Origin: JAKFEE01 sp036675815
Lineage (GTDB): Bacteria; Pseudomonadota; Alphaproteobacteria; Rhodospirillales; Magnetospirillaceae
Assembly (NCBI GenBank): GCA_036675815.1
Contig: JAKFEE010000037.1
Location: 1-44,196, forward strand
Length of the DNA stretch: 44,196 bases
Direction: 5' to 3'
Position 1 is the stretch's first letter, and every line of letters begins with the position of its first letter. The notes under the pieces are model-generated. The model made no database searches, was not told where the DNA came from, and saw only the letters and a list, made by a program, of their open reading frames with translations. Made by a program: the position numbers and the translations under genes. Below, in pieces: positions 8,570 to 16,703 of the stretch.

Positions 8570-9172
8570 ATGGCCGTCGAACTCCCTCCTCTTCCCTATG
8601 ATGCCAAGGCCCTCGAGCCGCACATGTCGGCGAATACACTCGGCTTTCACCACGGCAAGCACCACGCCGCCTACGTCACCAACTACAACAATGCCGTAAA
8701 GGGCACGCCGCTCGAGGCCAAGCCGCTGGAAGAGGCGATCAAGGAGGTCGCCGGCGACGCGTCGAAGCTGGCGGTGTTCAACAATGGCGCCCAGGTGTGG
8801 AACCACTCGTTCTTCTGGAACTGTATGAAGCCGAATGGCGGGGGCAAGCCGGCCGGTGACGTCGCCGCGCGGATCGATGCCGATCTCGGCGGGTTCGACA
8901 AGTTCAAGGAGGACTTCAAGCAGGCCGGCGTAACGCAGTTCGGCAGTGGCTGGGCGTGGCTGGTGCTCGACGGGGGCAAGCTGAAGATCGCCAAGACCGC
9001 CAATGCCGACAGTCCGCTGGTGCACGGCCAGACGCCGCTGCTGACCTGCGACGTTTGGGAGCACGCCTATTATCTCGATTACCAGAATCGGCGCCCGGAC
9101 TTCATCCAGGCCTTCCTCGATCATCTGGTGAACTGGGATTTCGTCGCCGCCAATCTCGCCAAGGCGAAGTAG
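8570..9172 (+). CDS. sodB: Superoxide dismutase [Fe]
   Basis: 200 aa, the usual length for cytoplasmic Fe-SOD. Metal ligands are visible: His27 in the LGFHHGKHHAAYV segment, the His of AQVWNHSFFW, and Asp and His in CDVWEHAYYLDYQ. Gln in the FNNGAQVWNH context is where iron-type enzymes carry their active-site glutamine, supporting Fe over Mn. It dismutates superoxide to peroxide and oxygen in the cytoplasm. Start ATG 8570 follows GAGAGG. It is monocistronic: an own promoter lies upstream and a convergent gene downstream. The iron-type box at its start site fits iron-dependent control. Confidence 0.95.
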   Translation: MAVELPPLPYDAKALEPHMSANTLGFHHGKHHAAYVTNYNNAVKGTPLEAKPLEEAIKEVAGDASKLAVFNNGAQVWNHSFFWNCMKPNGGGKPAGDVAARIDADLGGFDKFKEDFKQAGVTQFGSGWAWLVLDGGKLKIAKTANADSPLVHGQTPLLTCDVWEHAYYLDYQNRRPDFIQAFLDHLVNWDFVAANLAKAK

Positions 9173-9215
9173 GCGATCAGCGGGGTGCGTGTCGTCGACC
9201 CGCGCCCCCCGCCCC

Positions 9216-10154
9216 TCAACCCAAGCGGCGGGGCACGCCCGGCCGCCCCGGTATGCAGTCGAGCCCGGCGCGATCCCAGTTCCCCGCATCGGCGGCGGCG
9301 GCGTAGGTGTCGTCGAGGAAAGCCAACAGTGCCGCATCGGGATCGGCGGCGCTGCGCACCGCGTCATAGGGCAGCAAGAACTCACCCAAGTCGGCGCTGT
9401 AGCGAGCGGCGGCCGGTCGAACCGCAACGCGGGAGAATCCCTGGGGCTCGGGATAGGCATAGGAATAGAAGGCGGCATGGCCGATCGCACCGCCTCCCGG
9501 CCAGAATCCGGCGCTGCTCACCTCATGGGAGTAGGCTTCCCGCGCCACCGCGTCGGGCAGGTTGGGCACGCCGCCCGGATGGGGCGGCGCGCGGCGCCCC
9601 GAAAAGCGCGTCACGGCGAGATCGAAACTTCCCCAGAAGAAATGCACCGGGCTGCATTTGCCCACAAAGCTCGTGCGGAACTGCGCGAACACTCGGCTCG
9701 CCTGAAGCAGCACGCGCCAAAAGCGCTGCGCGAACTCGGCGTCGTAGGCGGCATGCCTGCGATCCTGGGTGAAGGGGACGGCGTCGACGATCTCGTTGGG
9801 CATGTCGTTGATGCGGACCGGCAAGCCGAGGTCGTCCAGCGCGGACATCACCGCCGCATGGAAGGCGGCGACGGTCCGCGGTTGGAGCGGCAGCTCCCGC
9901 CGGCCTCCGTCATCCGTGGTGATGAGCAGCACATGGTCGATGAAGTCGAAGGCGATGTCGAAGCAGCGGTGGCCGTGGGGGATCGGCGACGTCGATAGGC
10001 CGCGCACGGTGACGTAAAGCGGCACATGCCAGGAATGGTTCACCCACGGCGTCTGGGCCAGACGAATCTTGCCTACGATCTGCGTCCATAGCTGCAGCGT
10101 GCTGCAGGTCTCACGCCAGGCGCCGTAGGGCAGGTCCGGCCACGCCTCCGTCAC
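9216..10154 (-). CDS. DUF5996 family protein
   Basis: 312 aa beginning MTEAWPDLPYGAWRETCSTL, with the family-typical QIVGKIRLAQTPWVNHSWHV, HGHRCFDIAFDFIDH and PVHFFWGSFDLAVTRFSGR segments. Conserved Trp and His residues and the absence of membrane spans suggest a soluble enzyme, but no activity is established that I know of. The start is GTG at 10154, which overlaps the TGA of the small upstream frame by two nt. GGGGGTAAGGG lies just upstream, so translation is probably coupled. The convergent sodB ends 43 nt away. Confidence 0.75.
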   Translation of the reverse strand: MTEAWPDLPYGAWRETCSTLQLWTQIVGKIRLAQTPWVNHSWHVPLYVTVRGLSTSPIPHGHRCFDIAFDFIDHVLLITTDDGGRRELPLQPRTVAAFHAAVMSALDDLGLPVRINDMPNEIVDAVPFTQDRRHAAYDAEFAQRFWRVLLQASRVFAQFRTSFVGKCSPVHFFWGSFDLAVTRFSGRRAPPHPGGVPNLPDAVAREAYSHEVSSAGFWPGGGAIGHAAFYSYAYPEPQGFSRVAVRPAAARYSADLGEFLLPYDAVRSAADPDAALLAFLDDTYAAAADAGNWDRAGLDCIPGRPGVPRRLG

Positions 10155-10363
10155 CCCTTACCCCCATGCCGGCGGGCGAAAGCGGTGAAGCCGTGCATGA
10201 GGTTTCGTAGCTGCTCGTCGTCGCCGTCATAGAGCGGTATTCCGCGGATCGTGTGGATGAGCAGTTCGGCATCGGGCGGCATCTGCTCGGCCGCGGCACG
10301 CAGCAGCGCGCTATTGAACGAGCCACGCCGCAAGCTGCCTGAAACTCCGATCAGTGTGGTCAC
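10151..10363 (-). pseudogene. NADPH-dependent FMN reductase, N-terminal remnant
   Basis: The 70-aa frame starts at GTG 10363 behind GGAGGAGG. Its first 50 residues match the start of the flavodoxin-like FMN reductase family: LIGVSGSLRRGSFNSALLRA is the FMN phosphate loop, and IRGIPLYDGDDE is the second conserved block. Intact members are about 180-190 aa and continue with a TPEYN segment, which is absent. The last 20 residues are unrelated. The intact Shine-Dalgarno and the overlapping stop/start with the DUF5996 gene suggest it is still translated and now serves mainly to couple translation. An internal deletion is the simplest explanation. Confidence 0.65.
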
Positions 10364-10427
10364 TGCGCCCCTCCTCCGATCGAGCGGTGACCATCATCTG
10401 GGGCGCGATGGCCCGGTTTCCATGACC

Positions 10428-10802
10428 CTACACGGCGATCAGCGCCGCCGCCACCAGGCGATCCTCGGCCAGAAGCACATTGAACGTGCGGCAGGCGGCG
10501 CCGGTGTCCATCAGTTCGAGCACGATGCCGGCCTGGCGCAGCGTCTGTCGCAGCGCACCGGGCAGCGGCCGTGCCGACGTCCCGCAGCCGACCAGCAGGA
10601 TGCCGACCTTTTCCTCGGCTTCCAGCACGGGCCGCAGGTTTTCCGGGTCGATGCCCTCGATGGCGCTCACCCGCCAATTCAACGTGCGTTCGCGAAACAC
10701 GATGACCGAACCATCGAAGCGCTGGCCGCTGATGCGAAAGCCGCCATCGCCGTAACGCTGGATGAGTTGGCGGCCAGTGGGGATGAGGGGGGTGATGTCC
10801 AT
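10428..10802 (-). CDS. Mth938-like domain protein (DUF498)
   Basis: 124 aa matching the Mth938-like/NDUFAF3 fold family: ISGQRFDGSVIVF near the start, then ILLVGCGTSARPLP and the ending MDTGAACRTFNVLLAEDR with the conserved TGAACRTYN-type motif. In alphaproteobacteria this gene commonly follows secDF, and the mitochondrial homologue NDUFAF3 helps complex I assembly, so a membrane-assembly role is conceivable. The gene lies 42 nt after secF on the same strand and is probably cotranscribed with it. No catalytic residues can be assigned. Confidence 0.85.
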   Translation of the reverse strand: MDITPLIPTGRQLIQRYGDGGFRISGQRFDGSVIVFRERTLNWRVSAIEGIDPENLRPVLEAEEKVGILLVGCGTSARPLPGALRQTLRQAGIVLELMDTGAACRTFNVLLAEDRLVAAALIAV

Positions 10803-10844
10803 CGCGGCTATATGGCGCGGCGGTCCGGGCGTCGCCAGCCGGAC

Positions 10845-11780
10845 TCAGCCGGCCGACTGCTTCTCCGGGGCCGTTTCCTCTTCCCTGCCGCCGCCCAGGC
10901 TGCGCAGGTCGAAGTAGACGAGCAGCGGCATGGCGACATAGATCGAGGAGTAGGTACCGATCACCACCCCGAACAGCATGGCCAGGGCAAAGTTTTCGAG
11001 CACGCTGCCGCCCAGGAAGTACAGCGCGATCAGCGCCAGGATGGCGGTGCCGCCGGTGAGGATGGTGCGAGACAGCGTCTCGTTGACCGACAGATTGAGC
11101 AACTCGATCATCGGCATCGTCTTGTACTTGCGCAGGTTTTCGCGCACCCGATCATATTCGACGACGGTATCGTTGATGGAATAGCCGGCGATGGTGAGGA
11201 TGGCGGCAACGATGGTCAGATCGAACTGCAGCCCGGTAATGGCGAAAAAGCCGAAGGCGGCGACGACGTCGTGGAAGGTCGATATCAGCGCCCCCACCGC
11301 AAACGGCCACTCGAAACGAATCCAGATGTAGGCGCCGATGGCGAGGATGGCCAAGCTGACCGCCCACACCGCATCCTCGCGCAATTGTTCGCCGACCTTC
11401 GGGCCGACGAACTCGGTGCGCCGGTACTCATAGCCGTCGCCCAGCGCCGCCTTCACCTTGTCCAGCGCCGCCATCTGCTCGCGTTCGCCGCCCTCCTGGC
11501 GCGACAGGCGAATGAGGACCTGATCGGGCGCACCGAAGGTCTGCAGCGCCACCTCGCCCAGGCCGAGGCCGCCCAAGGTCGAGCGCATCTCCTTGAGATC
11601 CGCCGCCCCCGGCGACTTTACCTCGACGAGGATGCCGCCGGCGAAGTCGATGCCGTAATTGAGGCCGCGCGTCGCCAGCGCCCCGATCGAGGCGAGGATG
11701 ATCGCCGCGGTGATGGCGAAGGCCAGCAGCCGCTTGCCGATGAAGTCGTACTTGGTGTTGTAGGGCAGACGAATCAGCAT
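10845..11780 (-). CDS. secF: Protein translocase subunit SecF
   Basis: 311 aa, six membrane spans. It begins MLIRLPYNTKYDFIGKR, then GLNYGIDFAGGILVEVK (the SecF GIDFxGG motif) and carries the second signature YSINDTVVEYDRVREN. SecF pairs with SecD at the inner membrane and uses the proton gradient to pull proteins out of SecYEG on the periplasmic side. It lies 10 nt downstream of secD in a yajC-secD-secF-mth938 run. Confidence 0.95.
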   Translation of the reverse strand: MLIRLPYNTKYDFIGKRLLAFAITAAIILASIGALATRGLNYGIDFAGGILVEVKSPGAADLKEMRSTLGGLGLGEVALQTFGAPDQVLIRLSRQEGGEREQMAALDKVKAALGDGYEYRRTEFVGPKVGEQLREDAVWAVSLAILAIGAYIWIRFEWPFAVGALISTFHDVVAAFGFFAITGLQFDLTIVAAILTIAGYSINDTVVEYDRVRENLRKYKTMPMIELLNLSVNETLSRTILTGGTAILALIALYFLGGSVLENFALAMLFGVVIGTYSSIYVAMPLLVYFDLRSLGGGREEETAPEKQSAG

Positions 11781-11790
11781 GGCGATACCT

Positions 11791-13347
11791 TCAGATCGGC
11801 AGGGTCTGCGGCTTGGCGCGGCGCGCCCATGCCTGCAGCATCAGGCGCGTCACCCAGATCGCCGTGAACATCGAGGTGGCGAGACCGATGGCCAGGGTGA
11901 CGGCAAAGCCGCGGATCGGCCCCGAGCCGAATTGGAACAGCAGGACCGCCGCAACCAGCGTCGTCAGCTGCGAATCGAGAATGGTCGTGAACGCACGATC
12001 GAAGCCCGCAACCATGGCGTTGATGGGCGTTCGTCCCAGACGGGATTCCTCGCGCATGCGCTCGTAGATCAACACGTTGGAATCGACCGCCATGCCCAAT
12101 GTGAGCACGATGCCGGCGATACCGGGCAGCGTGAGAGTGGCGCCAAGGGCCGACAGAACGCCCAGCAGCAGGGCCAAATTGATGATCACGGCAAGGTTGG
12201 CGAACATGCCGAACAGGCCGTAGATGGCGAACATGAAGCCGATCACCAACACCAGAGCCACCACACTGGCGATGGCGCCGGCGCGGATGGAGTCGGCGCC
12301 GAGATCGGGGCCGACGGTGCGCTCCTCGAGTATGGTCAGCGGCGCCGGGAGGGCGCCGGCGCGCAGCAGCAACGCAAGGTCGTTCGCCGTCTCGACGGTG
12401 AAGCTGCCGGAGATGACACCGCTGCCGCCGAGGATCGGCTCGCGGATGACCGGGGCACTGATCACTTTGTTGTCGAGGACGATGGCCAGCTGCTTGCCGG
12501 TACTGGCGGCGGTGACGTCGCCGAAGCGCTTGCCGCCGGCGGAATCGAAGCGGAAGCTCACCACCGGTTCGTTGTTCTGGAAGCTGGGCTGCGCATCGAT
12601 CAGCGCGTCGCCGCCGACCTCGACGCGGCGCCGCACGACGTATGCCGGCGGCCCCTGGGGGTCGGCCGACTGCATCAGTTGCGTTCCCGGCGGCACGCGG
12701 CCGCGCGCCGCCTCTTCGGCCGAGACGGTGGGATCGACCAGATGGAAGGTCAGCTTGGCGGTCTTGCCCAGCAGGTTCTTGATGCGATCGGGGTCGGCAA
12801 CGCCGGGCAACTGGACCAGGATCTGATTGTCGCCCTGGCGCATGATGGTCGGCTCGCGCGTGCCCAGTTCGTCGACGCGACGGCGCACGATCTCGATCGA
12901 TTGGTCGATGGCCGCCTTCTTGCGGATCGCCCGCGCCTGCTCGGTATAGGCAATGACGGCGACGCCGTCGTCGCGAATGTCGAACCTGACGTCGGGATCG
13001 AGACCGCGCACGATCGCGCGCACCTGATCACGGGCCTCGGGATCGAGCAGCTTCACCGTGACCGCCTCACCGTCGATACCGAGGTCGGCGTAGCGGATCC
13101 TCGCCTCGCGTAGGGCTCCGCGCAAGGAGTCGACCAAGCTGGTCAGCTGTTCCTTGACGACGGCCTCGACCTCGACTTCCAGCAGGAGGTGCGAGCCCCC
13201 TTGCAGGTCGAGGCCGAGATTTATCGGCTGCAGCCAGGACGGCAGCGAGTCCGTCACCTGCCGGGGCAGCGCGTTAGGCAGCGCGAAGACGATGCCGATC
13301 AGGCAGACGGCCAAAATCAGAATGGTCTTCCAACGCGGGTAGAACAT
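11791..13347 (-). CDS. secD: Protein translocase subunit SecD
   Basis: 518 aa, typical for alphaproteobacteria (shorter than the 615-aa E. coli protein). One N-terminal span is followed by LGLDLQGGSHLLLEV, a large periplasmic P1 domain, and five C-terminal spans including GMAVDSNVLIYERMREE with the conserved Asp used in proton coupling. It forms the SecDF-YajC complex. Only 3 nt separate it from yajC upstream and 10 nt from secF downstream, so all three should be on one transcript from the promoter at 13794-13821. Confidence 0.95.
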   Translation of the reverse strand: MFYPRWKTILILAVCLIGIVFALPNALPRQVTDSLPSWLQPINLGLDLQGGSHLLLEVEVEAVVKEQLTSLVDSLRGALREARIRYADLGIDGEAVTVKLLDPEARDQVRAIVRGLDPDVRFDIRDDGVAVIAYTEQARAIRKKAAIDQSIEIVRRRVDELGTREPTIMRQGDNQILVQLPGVADPDRIKNLLGKTAKLTFHLVDPTVSAEEAARGRVPPGTQLMQSADPQGPPAYVVRRRVEVGGDALIDAQPSFQNNEPVVSFRFDSAGGKRFGDVTAASTGKQLAIVLDNKVISAPVIREPILGGSGVISGSFTVETANDLALLLRAGALPAPLTILEERTVGPDLGADSIRAGAIASVVALVLVIGFMFAIYGLFGMFANLAVIINLALLLGVLSALGATLTLPGIAGIVLTLGMAVDSNVLIYERMREESRLGRTPINAMVAGFDRAFTTILDSQLTTLVAAVLLFQFGSGPIRGFAVTLAIGLATSMFTAIWVTRLMLQAWARRAKPQTLPI

Positions 13348-13350
13348 GAT

Positions 13351-13761
13351 CTACTTGCCCTTGCCGCCCAACAGGCCCCTGAGCCCGGACGCCTTCTCGG
13401 CCGGCTTTTCCTCGGCCGCCGCAGCTTCATCCTTGGCACCCGAGGCCGGCTGCGTACGCTGCAGCACATCCTGCACCGCCGATCGCACCAGGCGCACCTT
13501 GACGTTGGGGGCGACCTCGACCTCGATTTCGTTGTCGTCCACCAACTTCGAGACCTGGCCGATGATGCCGCCGCCGGTGAGCACGCGATCACCCCGCTTC
13601 AACTGCTGCACCAACTCGCGGTGCTGCTTGGCCTTTTTCTGCTGCGGGCGGATCAGCAGGAAGTAAAAGACAACGAAAATCAGAATCAGTGGCAGGAAGG
13701 ATTCCAAGCCACCCATGGCCGGCGCGCCGGTAGCCTGGGCGAAGGCTGGGGAGATAAGCAT
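13351..13761 (-). CDS. yajC: Preprotein translocase subunit YajC
   Basis: 136 aa with one hydrophobic span (ILIFVVFYFLLIRPQQKKAK) that contains the YajC hallmark FYFLLIRPQ. The soluble part keeps LKRGDRVLTGGGIIG. An Ala/Glu-rich tail and GLRGLLGGKGK end extend it beyond the 110-aa E. coli protein. YajC associates with SecDF. It is first in the operon; a GGAG-type site and a sigma-70-like promoter lie upstream. Confidence 0.92.
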   Translation of the reverse strand: MLISPAFAQATGAPAMGGLESFLPLILIFVVFYFLLIRPQQKKAKQHRELVQQLKRGDRVLTGGGIIGQVSKLVDDNEIEVEVAPNVKVRLVRSAVQDVLQRTQPASGAKDEAAAAEEKPAEKASGLRGLLGGKGK

Positions 13762-13793
13762 CGGAAACTCCTCAAATGGCGTGGGCCAGCCGG

Positions 13794-13821
13794 ACTATAA
13801 CCGCACCGCGTCGACATGCAA
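13794..13821 (-). promoter_or_regulatory. Promoter of the yajC-secD-secF operon
   Basis: Read on the minus strand, TTGCAT (13821-13816) and TATAGT (13799-13794) are spaced 16 nt, giving a start about 25 nt before the yajC ATG. Matches are 4/6 and 5/6 to sigma-70. No operator-like repeat is visible. Confidence 0.45.
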
Positions 13822-13871
13822 TCGTTAAGCAGCAACTGGCGTCATCTGCGCGGATATTCAGAAGTGGCGCT

Positions 13872-14423
13872 CTAGCGCCGGTACAGCGCATCGACGTCCA
13901 GCACGACGCCGGGCGGGTCCAGCGCAATCCCGCCGCCCGGCACGACCTGGGTGCGAATGGCGCCGCCCGCATCGCGGCGGTGGTGGATGACGGCGGGCTT
14001 GTCGGTCCTGACGATCAGGTAATGCCGGATGCTGGGCACGCGGAAATAGCCCTCCAGCTTCTGGCTGGAGTCGACGCCGCAGGTACTGGGCGACAACACG
14101 TCGACCACGATGACGGGGTCGCTCACCGCCATGGAATCCTCGGGCGGCTGCGGGCCGCAGGTGACGACGGAGTCGGGTTCGTAATCGGTATCGGCGCCGA
14201 CCTCCACCGTCACGCCGTCAAGCCAGGCCTCGCAGGGCAGGCCGGCTTCGGCGATGGCATCTTCGAGCAGGCGAAATGCCCGCCCCTTGAGCCGGGCGTG
14301 GACGCGGCGTTCGGGCGCCATCGCCACCACCACGCCGTCGACGAGTTCGGAGCGGCCGGACCGCTGTTCGGCCCAGCGGCGGTATTCCTCGCGCGACATT
14401 CGCCTGAGTTCGGGTTGCTGCAT
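13872..14423 (-). CDS. Uma2 family PD-(D/E)XK nuclease-fold protein, copy A
   Basis: 183 aa of the Uma2 (DUF820) family, fused to no other domain. It shows EYRRWAEQ, SELVDGVVVAMAP, TDYEPDSVVTC, PVIVVDVLSPSTCGVDS and the SQKLEGYFRVPSIRHYLI segment with the putative catalytic lysine. The usual (D/E)-x-K pattern has a Glu in the VEVLSPST block; this copy has Asp (VDVLSPST), a conservative swap. Family members are predicted Mg2+-dependent nucleases but their biological role is largely unknown. It lies 12 nt downstream of its paralogue copy B, in the same direction, with no gaps between the two aligned proteins. Confidence 0.85.
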   Translation of the reverse strand: MQQPELRRMSREEYRRWAEQRSGRSELVDGVVVAMAPERRVHARLKGRAFRLLEDAIAEAGLPCEAWLDGVTVEVGADTDYEPDSVVTCGPQPPEDSMAVSDPVIVVDVLSPSTCGVDSSQKLEGYFRVPSIRHYLIVRTDKPAVIHHRRDAGGAIRTQVVPGGGIALDPPGVVLDVDALYRR

Positions 14424-14435
14424 GTCCTCGCTCCG

Positions 14436-14987
14436 CTAGGGCCGGTACAGTGCGTCGACATCGAGCACCAGACCGGGCGGGTCAAGCGTGATCGAGCCGC
14501 TCTGGATGATGTGGGTGAGAATGGGGCCGTCCCCGCCGCGGCGGTGATGGATGACGGCCGGCTTGTTGGTCCTGACGATCAGATAGTGCTGGATGCTGGG
14601 CACGCGGAAATAGCCCTCCAGCTTCTGGCCGGTGTCGACGCCGCTGGTGCTGGGCGACAACACCTCGACGACAATGATCGGATTGGTCACCGCAACCGCG
14701 TTGCCAGGAATCCGGTCGCCACAGGTGACGATCGCGTCGGGCTCGTAGTCGGTATCCTCATCGACTTCGACAGTCATCCCGTCCGGCCAAGCCTCGCAAC
14801 TCAGGCGAGCGGCGGCGATTCCGCTTTGGAGCAATTGAAAGACACGGGCCTTCAGCCTTGCGTGCTCGGCTCGCTGAGGCGCCATCGCCACCACCACGCC
14901 GTCGACGAGCTCGTAGCGACCCGGCCGCCCCTCGGCCCAGCGGCGGTATTCCTCGCGCGACATTCGCCGGAGTTCAGGCTGTTCCAT
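14436..14987 (-). CDS. Uma2 family PD-(D/E)XK nuclease-fold protein, copy B
   Basis: 183 aa, 131 of 183 residues identical to copy A by my hand count, without gaps. Conserved blocks are YELVDGVVVAMAP, TDYEPDAIVTC, IIVVEVLSPSTSGVDT and QKLEGYFRVPSIQHYLI; here the acidic residue before LSPST is the usual Glu. Changes cluster at residues 51-60, 91-100 and 151-165, the rest being nearly fixed. It starts at ATG 14987 and is the promoter-proximal copy. A tandem duplication followed by moderate divergence is clear. Confidence 0.85.
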   Translation of the reverse strand: MEQPELRRMSREEYRRWAEGRPGRYELVDGVVVAMAPQRAEHARLKARVFQLLQSGIAAARLSCEAWPDGMTVEVDEDTDYEPDAIVTCGDRIPGNAVAVTNPIIVVEVLSPSTSGVDTGQKLEGYFRVPSIQHYLIVRTNKPAVIHHRRGGDGPILTHIIQSGSITLDPPGLVLDVDALYRP

Positions 14988-15034
14988 ACCGTCCTCGCAA
15001 CGTGGTTCATGGCGGTTTCGGGGGAGGTTCCGTT

Positions 15035-15157
15035 GTCACCCCCGCGAAGGCGGGGGTCCATGTTCCAGAGACGCCGGGGGCGTTCGCGTGTTGGCGCCAT
15101 CCGGGCGGCAATCCGATAGGTCTCGGGAAAATGGATGCCCGCCTGCGCGGGCATGAC
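15035..15157. repeat. REP-type inverted pair 1 in the Uma2-radA intergenic region
   Basis: Two 26-bp palindromic units in opposite orientation. Unit one (15035-15060) runs GTCA to TCCA with arms ACCCCCGC/GCGGGGGT around loop GAAG. Unit two (15132-15157) runs TGGA to TGAC with arms ATGCCCGC/GCGGGCAT around loop CTGC. A 71-bp spacer separates them. The outward GTCA / inward TCCA layout is the same as at 22747-22848. The rest of the 317-bp gap 14988-15304 holds no gene I can support; an AT-richer stretch at 15185-15235 probably contains the radA promoter. Confidence 0.8.
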
Positions 15158-15304
15158 GTGGTTCAGGATGCTCCCGCGGATCCGTCACGAATTCCTTTCA
15201 TATAGCACGAGTTCGGGCAAAATACGCGCGCGCGGCGAGCTAAACTTGCGTCGGGCGCGACAATGGTCTACCCCAGCGGATATCTCCGCTGCCCGGAAGC
15301 CGCG

Positions 15305-16699
15305 ATGGCCAAATCCGCCGCCCGTTACGTCTGCCAGGAATGCGGCGCCGTCACCGTACGTTGGGCGGGCAAGTGCGATGCCTGTGACGCGTGGAACGCC
15401 ATCGTCGAGGAGGCGCCGGCCGAGGCGGTGCCGAAGGGCCTCTCCGGCGGCAAGGGCAAGCGCATCGATTTCGTCAGCCTGGACGGTGGCTCGACGCCGC
15501 CGCCGCGCCGCCCCACCGGGCTGGCCGAACTCGACCGCGTGTGCGGCGGCGGCCTGGTGCCGGGATCGGTACTGCTGGTCGGCGGCGACCCCGGCATCGG
15601 CAAGTCGACGCTGCTGCTGCAGGCAGTAGCGGCGCTGGCTATCAAGGGCGCCAAGTGCGCCTATGTTTCGGGCGAGGAAGCCATCGATCAGGTGCGCCTG
15701 CGCGCCGGCCGCCTCGGCCTGGGTGGGGCGCCGGTCGGGCTGGCGGCGGCGACCTCGGTGCGCGACATCGTCGCCTCGCTCGACGCCGAAACGCCGGAGG
15801 TCGTGGTCATCGACTCCATCCAGACCATGTATCTCGACCAACTCGATTCCGCCCCCGGCACCGTCGCCCAGGTGCGCGCCTCCGCCCAGGAGTTGATCCG
15901 CCTGGCCAAGCGCCGCGGCTTCGTCCTGTTCCTGGTCGGCCACGTCACCAAGGAAGGCGCTATCGCCGGGCCGCGCGTGCTCGAGCACATGGTCGACACG
16001 GTCTTGTATTTCGAAGGCGACCGCGGCCATCAATTTCGCATCCTGCGGGCCGTGAAGAACCGCTTTGGCGCCACCGACGAGATCGGTGTGTTCGAGATGA
16101 CCGACGGTGGCCTCATGGAAGTGGCCAACCCTTCGGCGCTGTTCCTGGCCGAGCGCCGCGGCAACGTCTCGGGCAACTGCGTTTTTGCCGGCATGGAGGG
16201 CACGCGCCCCATGCTGATGGAGATCCAGGCGCTGGTGGCCCCCTCGGGGTTGGCGACGCCGCGCCGCGCCGTCGTCGGGTGGGACGCCGGGCGGCTGGCC
16301 ATGATCATGGCCGTGCTCGACGCTCGATGCGGACTTGCGCTGTCGGGCAATGACGTCTATTTGAACGTCGCCGGCGGTTTGCGCATCGGCGAGCCCGCCG
16401 CGGACCTGGCGGTCGCCACGGCGCTGCTGTCGTCGGTAACGGACGTGGCGGTGGCCGCCGACATGGTGGTCTTCGGCGAGATCGGCCTGTCGGGCGAGGT
16501 GCGCGCCGTGAGTCAGATGGACGTGCGGCTGAAAGAGGCCGCCAAGCTGGGGTTCGCTCAGGCACTGGTCCCCGGTTTGCGTGGGAAAACGCACGGGCGG
16601 ACGGCGCTGGCGGTTCGCACCGCCGGCCACCTCCAGGACGTGGTAAGCCTATTCCGGCCGAAACATGACCGCGGCAAGGCCGCCGCAACAACCGAGTGA
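15305..16699 (+). CDS. radA: DNA repair protein RadA/Sms
   Basis: 464 aa from ATG 15305 (MAKSAARYVCQECG), the standard RadA length; an earlier ATG at 15263 adds 14 non-conserved residues. Domains in order: C4 zinc finger with Cys10, 13, 24 and 27; RecA-like ATPase with Walker A GGDPGIGKST (Lys100) and Walker B VVVIDSIQTM; the RadA-specific KNRFG motif within VKNRFGATDEIGVFEM; and a C-terminal Lon-like domain (VAGGLRIGEPAADLAVATAL). RadA is a hexameric helicase that drives branch migration of recombination intermediates. First gene of a radA-cvpA-purF-SDR run. Confidence 0.95.
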   Translation: MAKSAARYVCQECGAVTVRWAGKCDACDAWNAIVEEAPAEAVPKGLSGGKGKRIDFVSLDGGSTPPPRRPTGLAELDRVCGGGLVPGSVLLVGGDPGIGKSTLLLQAVAALAIKGAKCAYVSGEEAIDQVRLRAGRLGLGGAPVGLAAATSVRDIVASLDAETPEVVVIDSIQTMYLDQLDSAPGTVAQVRASAQELIRLAKRRGFVLFLVGHVTKEGAIAGPRVLEHMVDTVLYFEGDRGHQFRILRAVKNRFGATDEIGVFEMTDGGLMEVANPSALFLAERRGNVSGNCVFAGMEGTRPMLMEIQALVAPSGLATPRRAVVGWDAGRLAMIMAVLDARCGLALSGNDVYLNVAGGLRIGEPAADLAVATALLSSVTDVAVAADMVVFGEIGLSGEVRAVSQMDVRLKEAAKLGFAQALVPGLRGKTHGRTALAVRTAGHLQDVVSLFRPKHDRGKAAATTE

Positions 16700-16703
16700 C
16701 CAG

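Noticed and set aside
15035..15157. CRISPR array
   Set aside because: Only two units, inverted relative to each other, with internal palindromes; no direct-repeat spacing and no cas genes.
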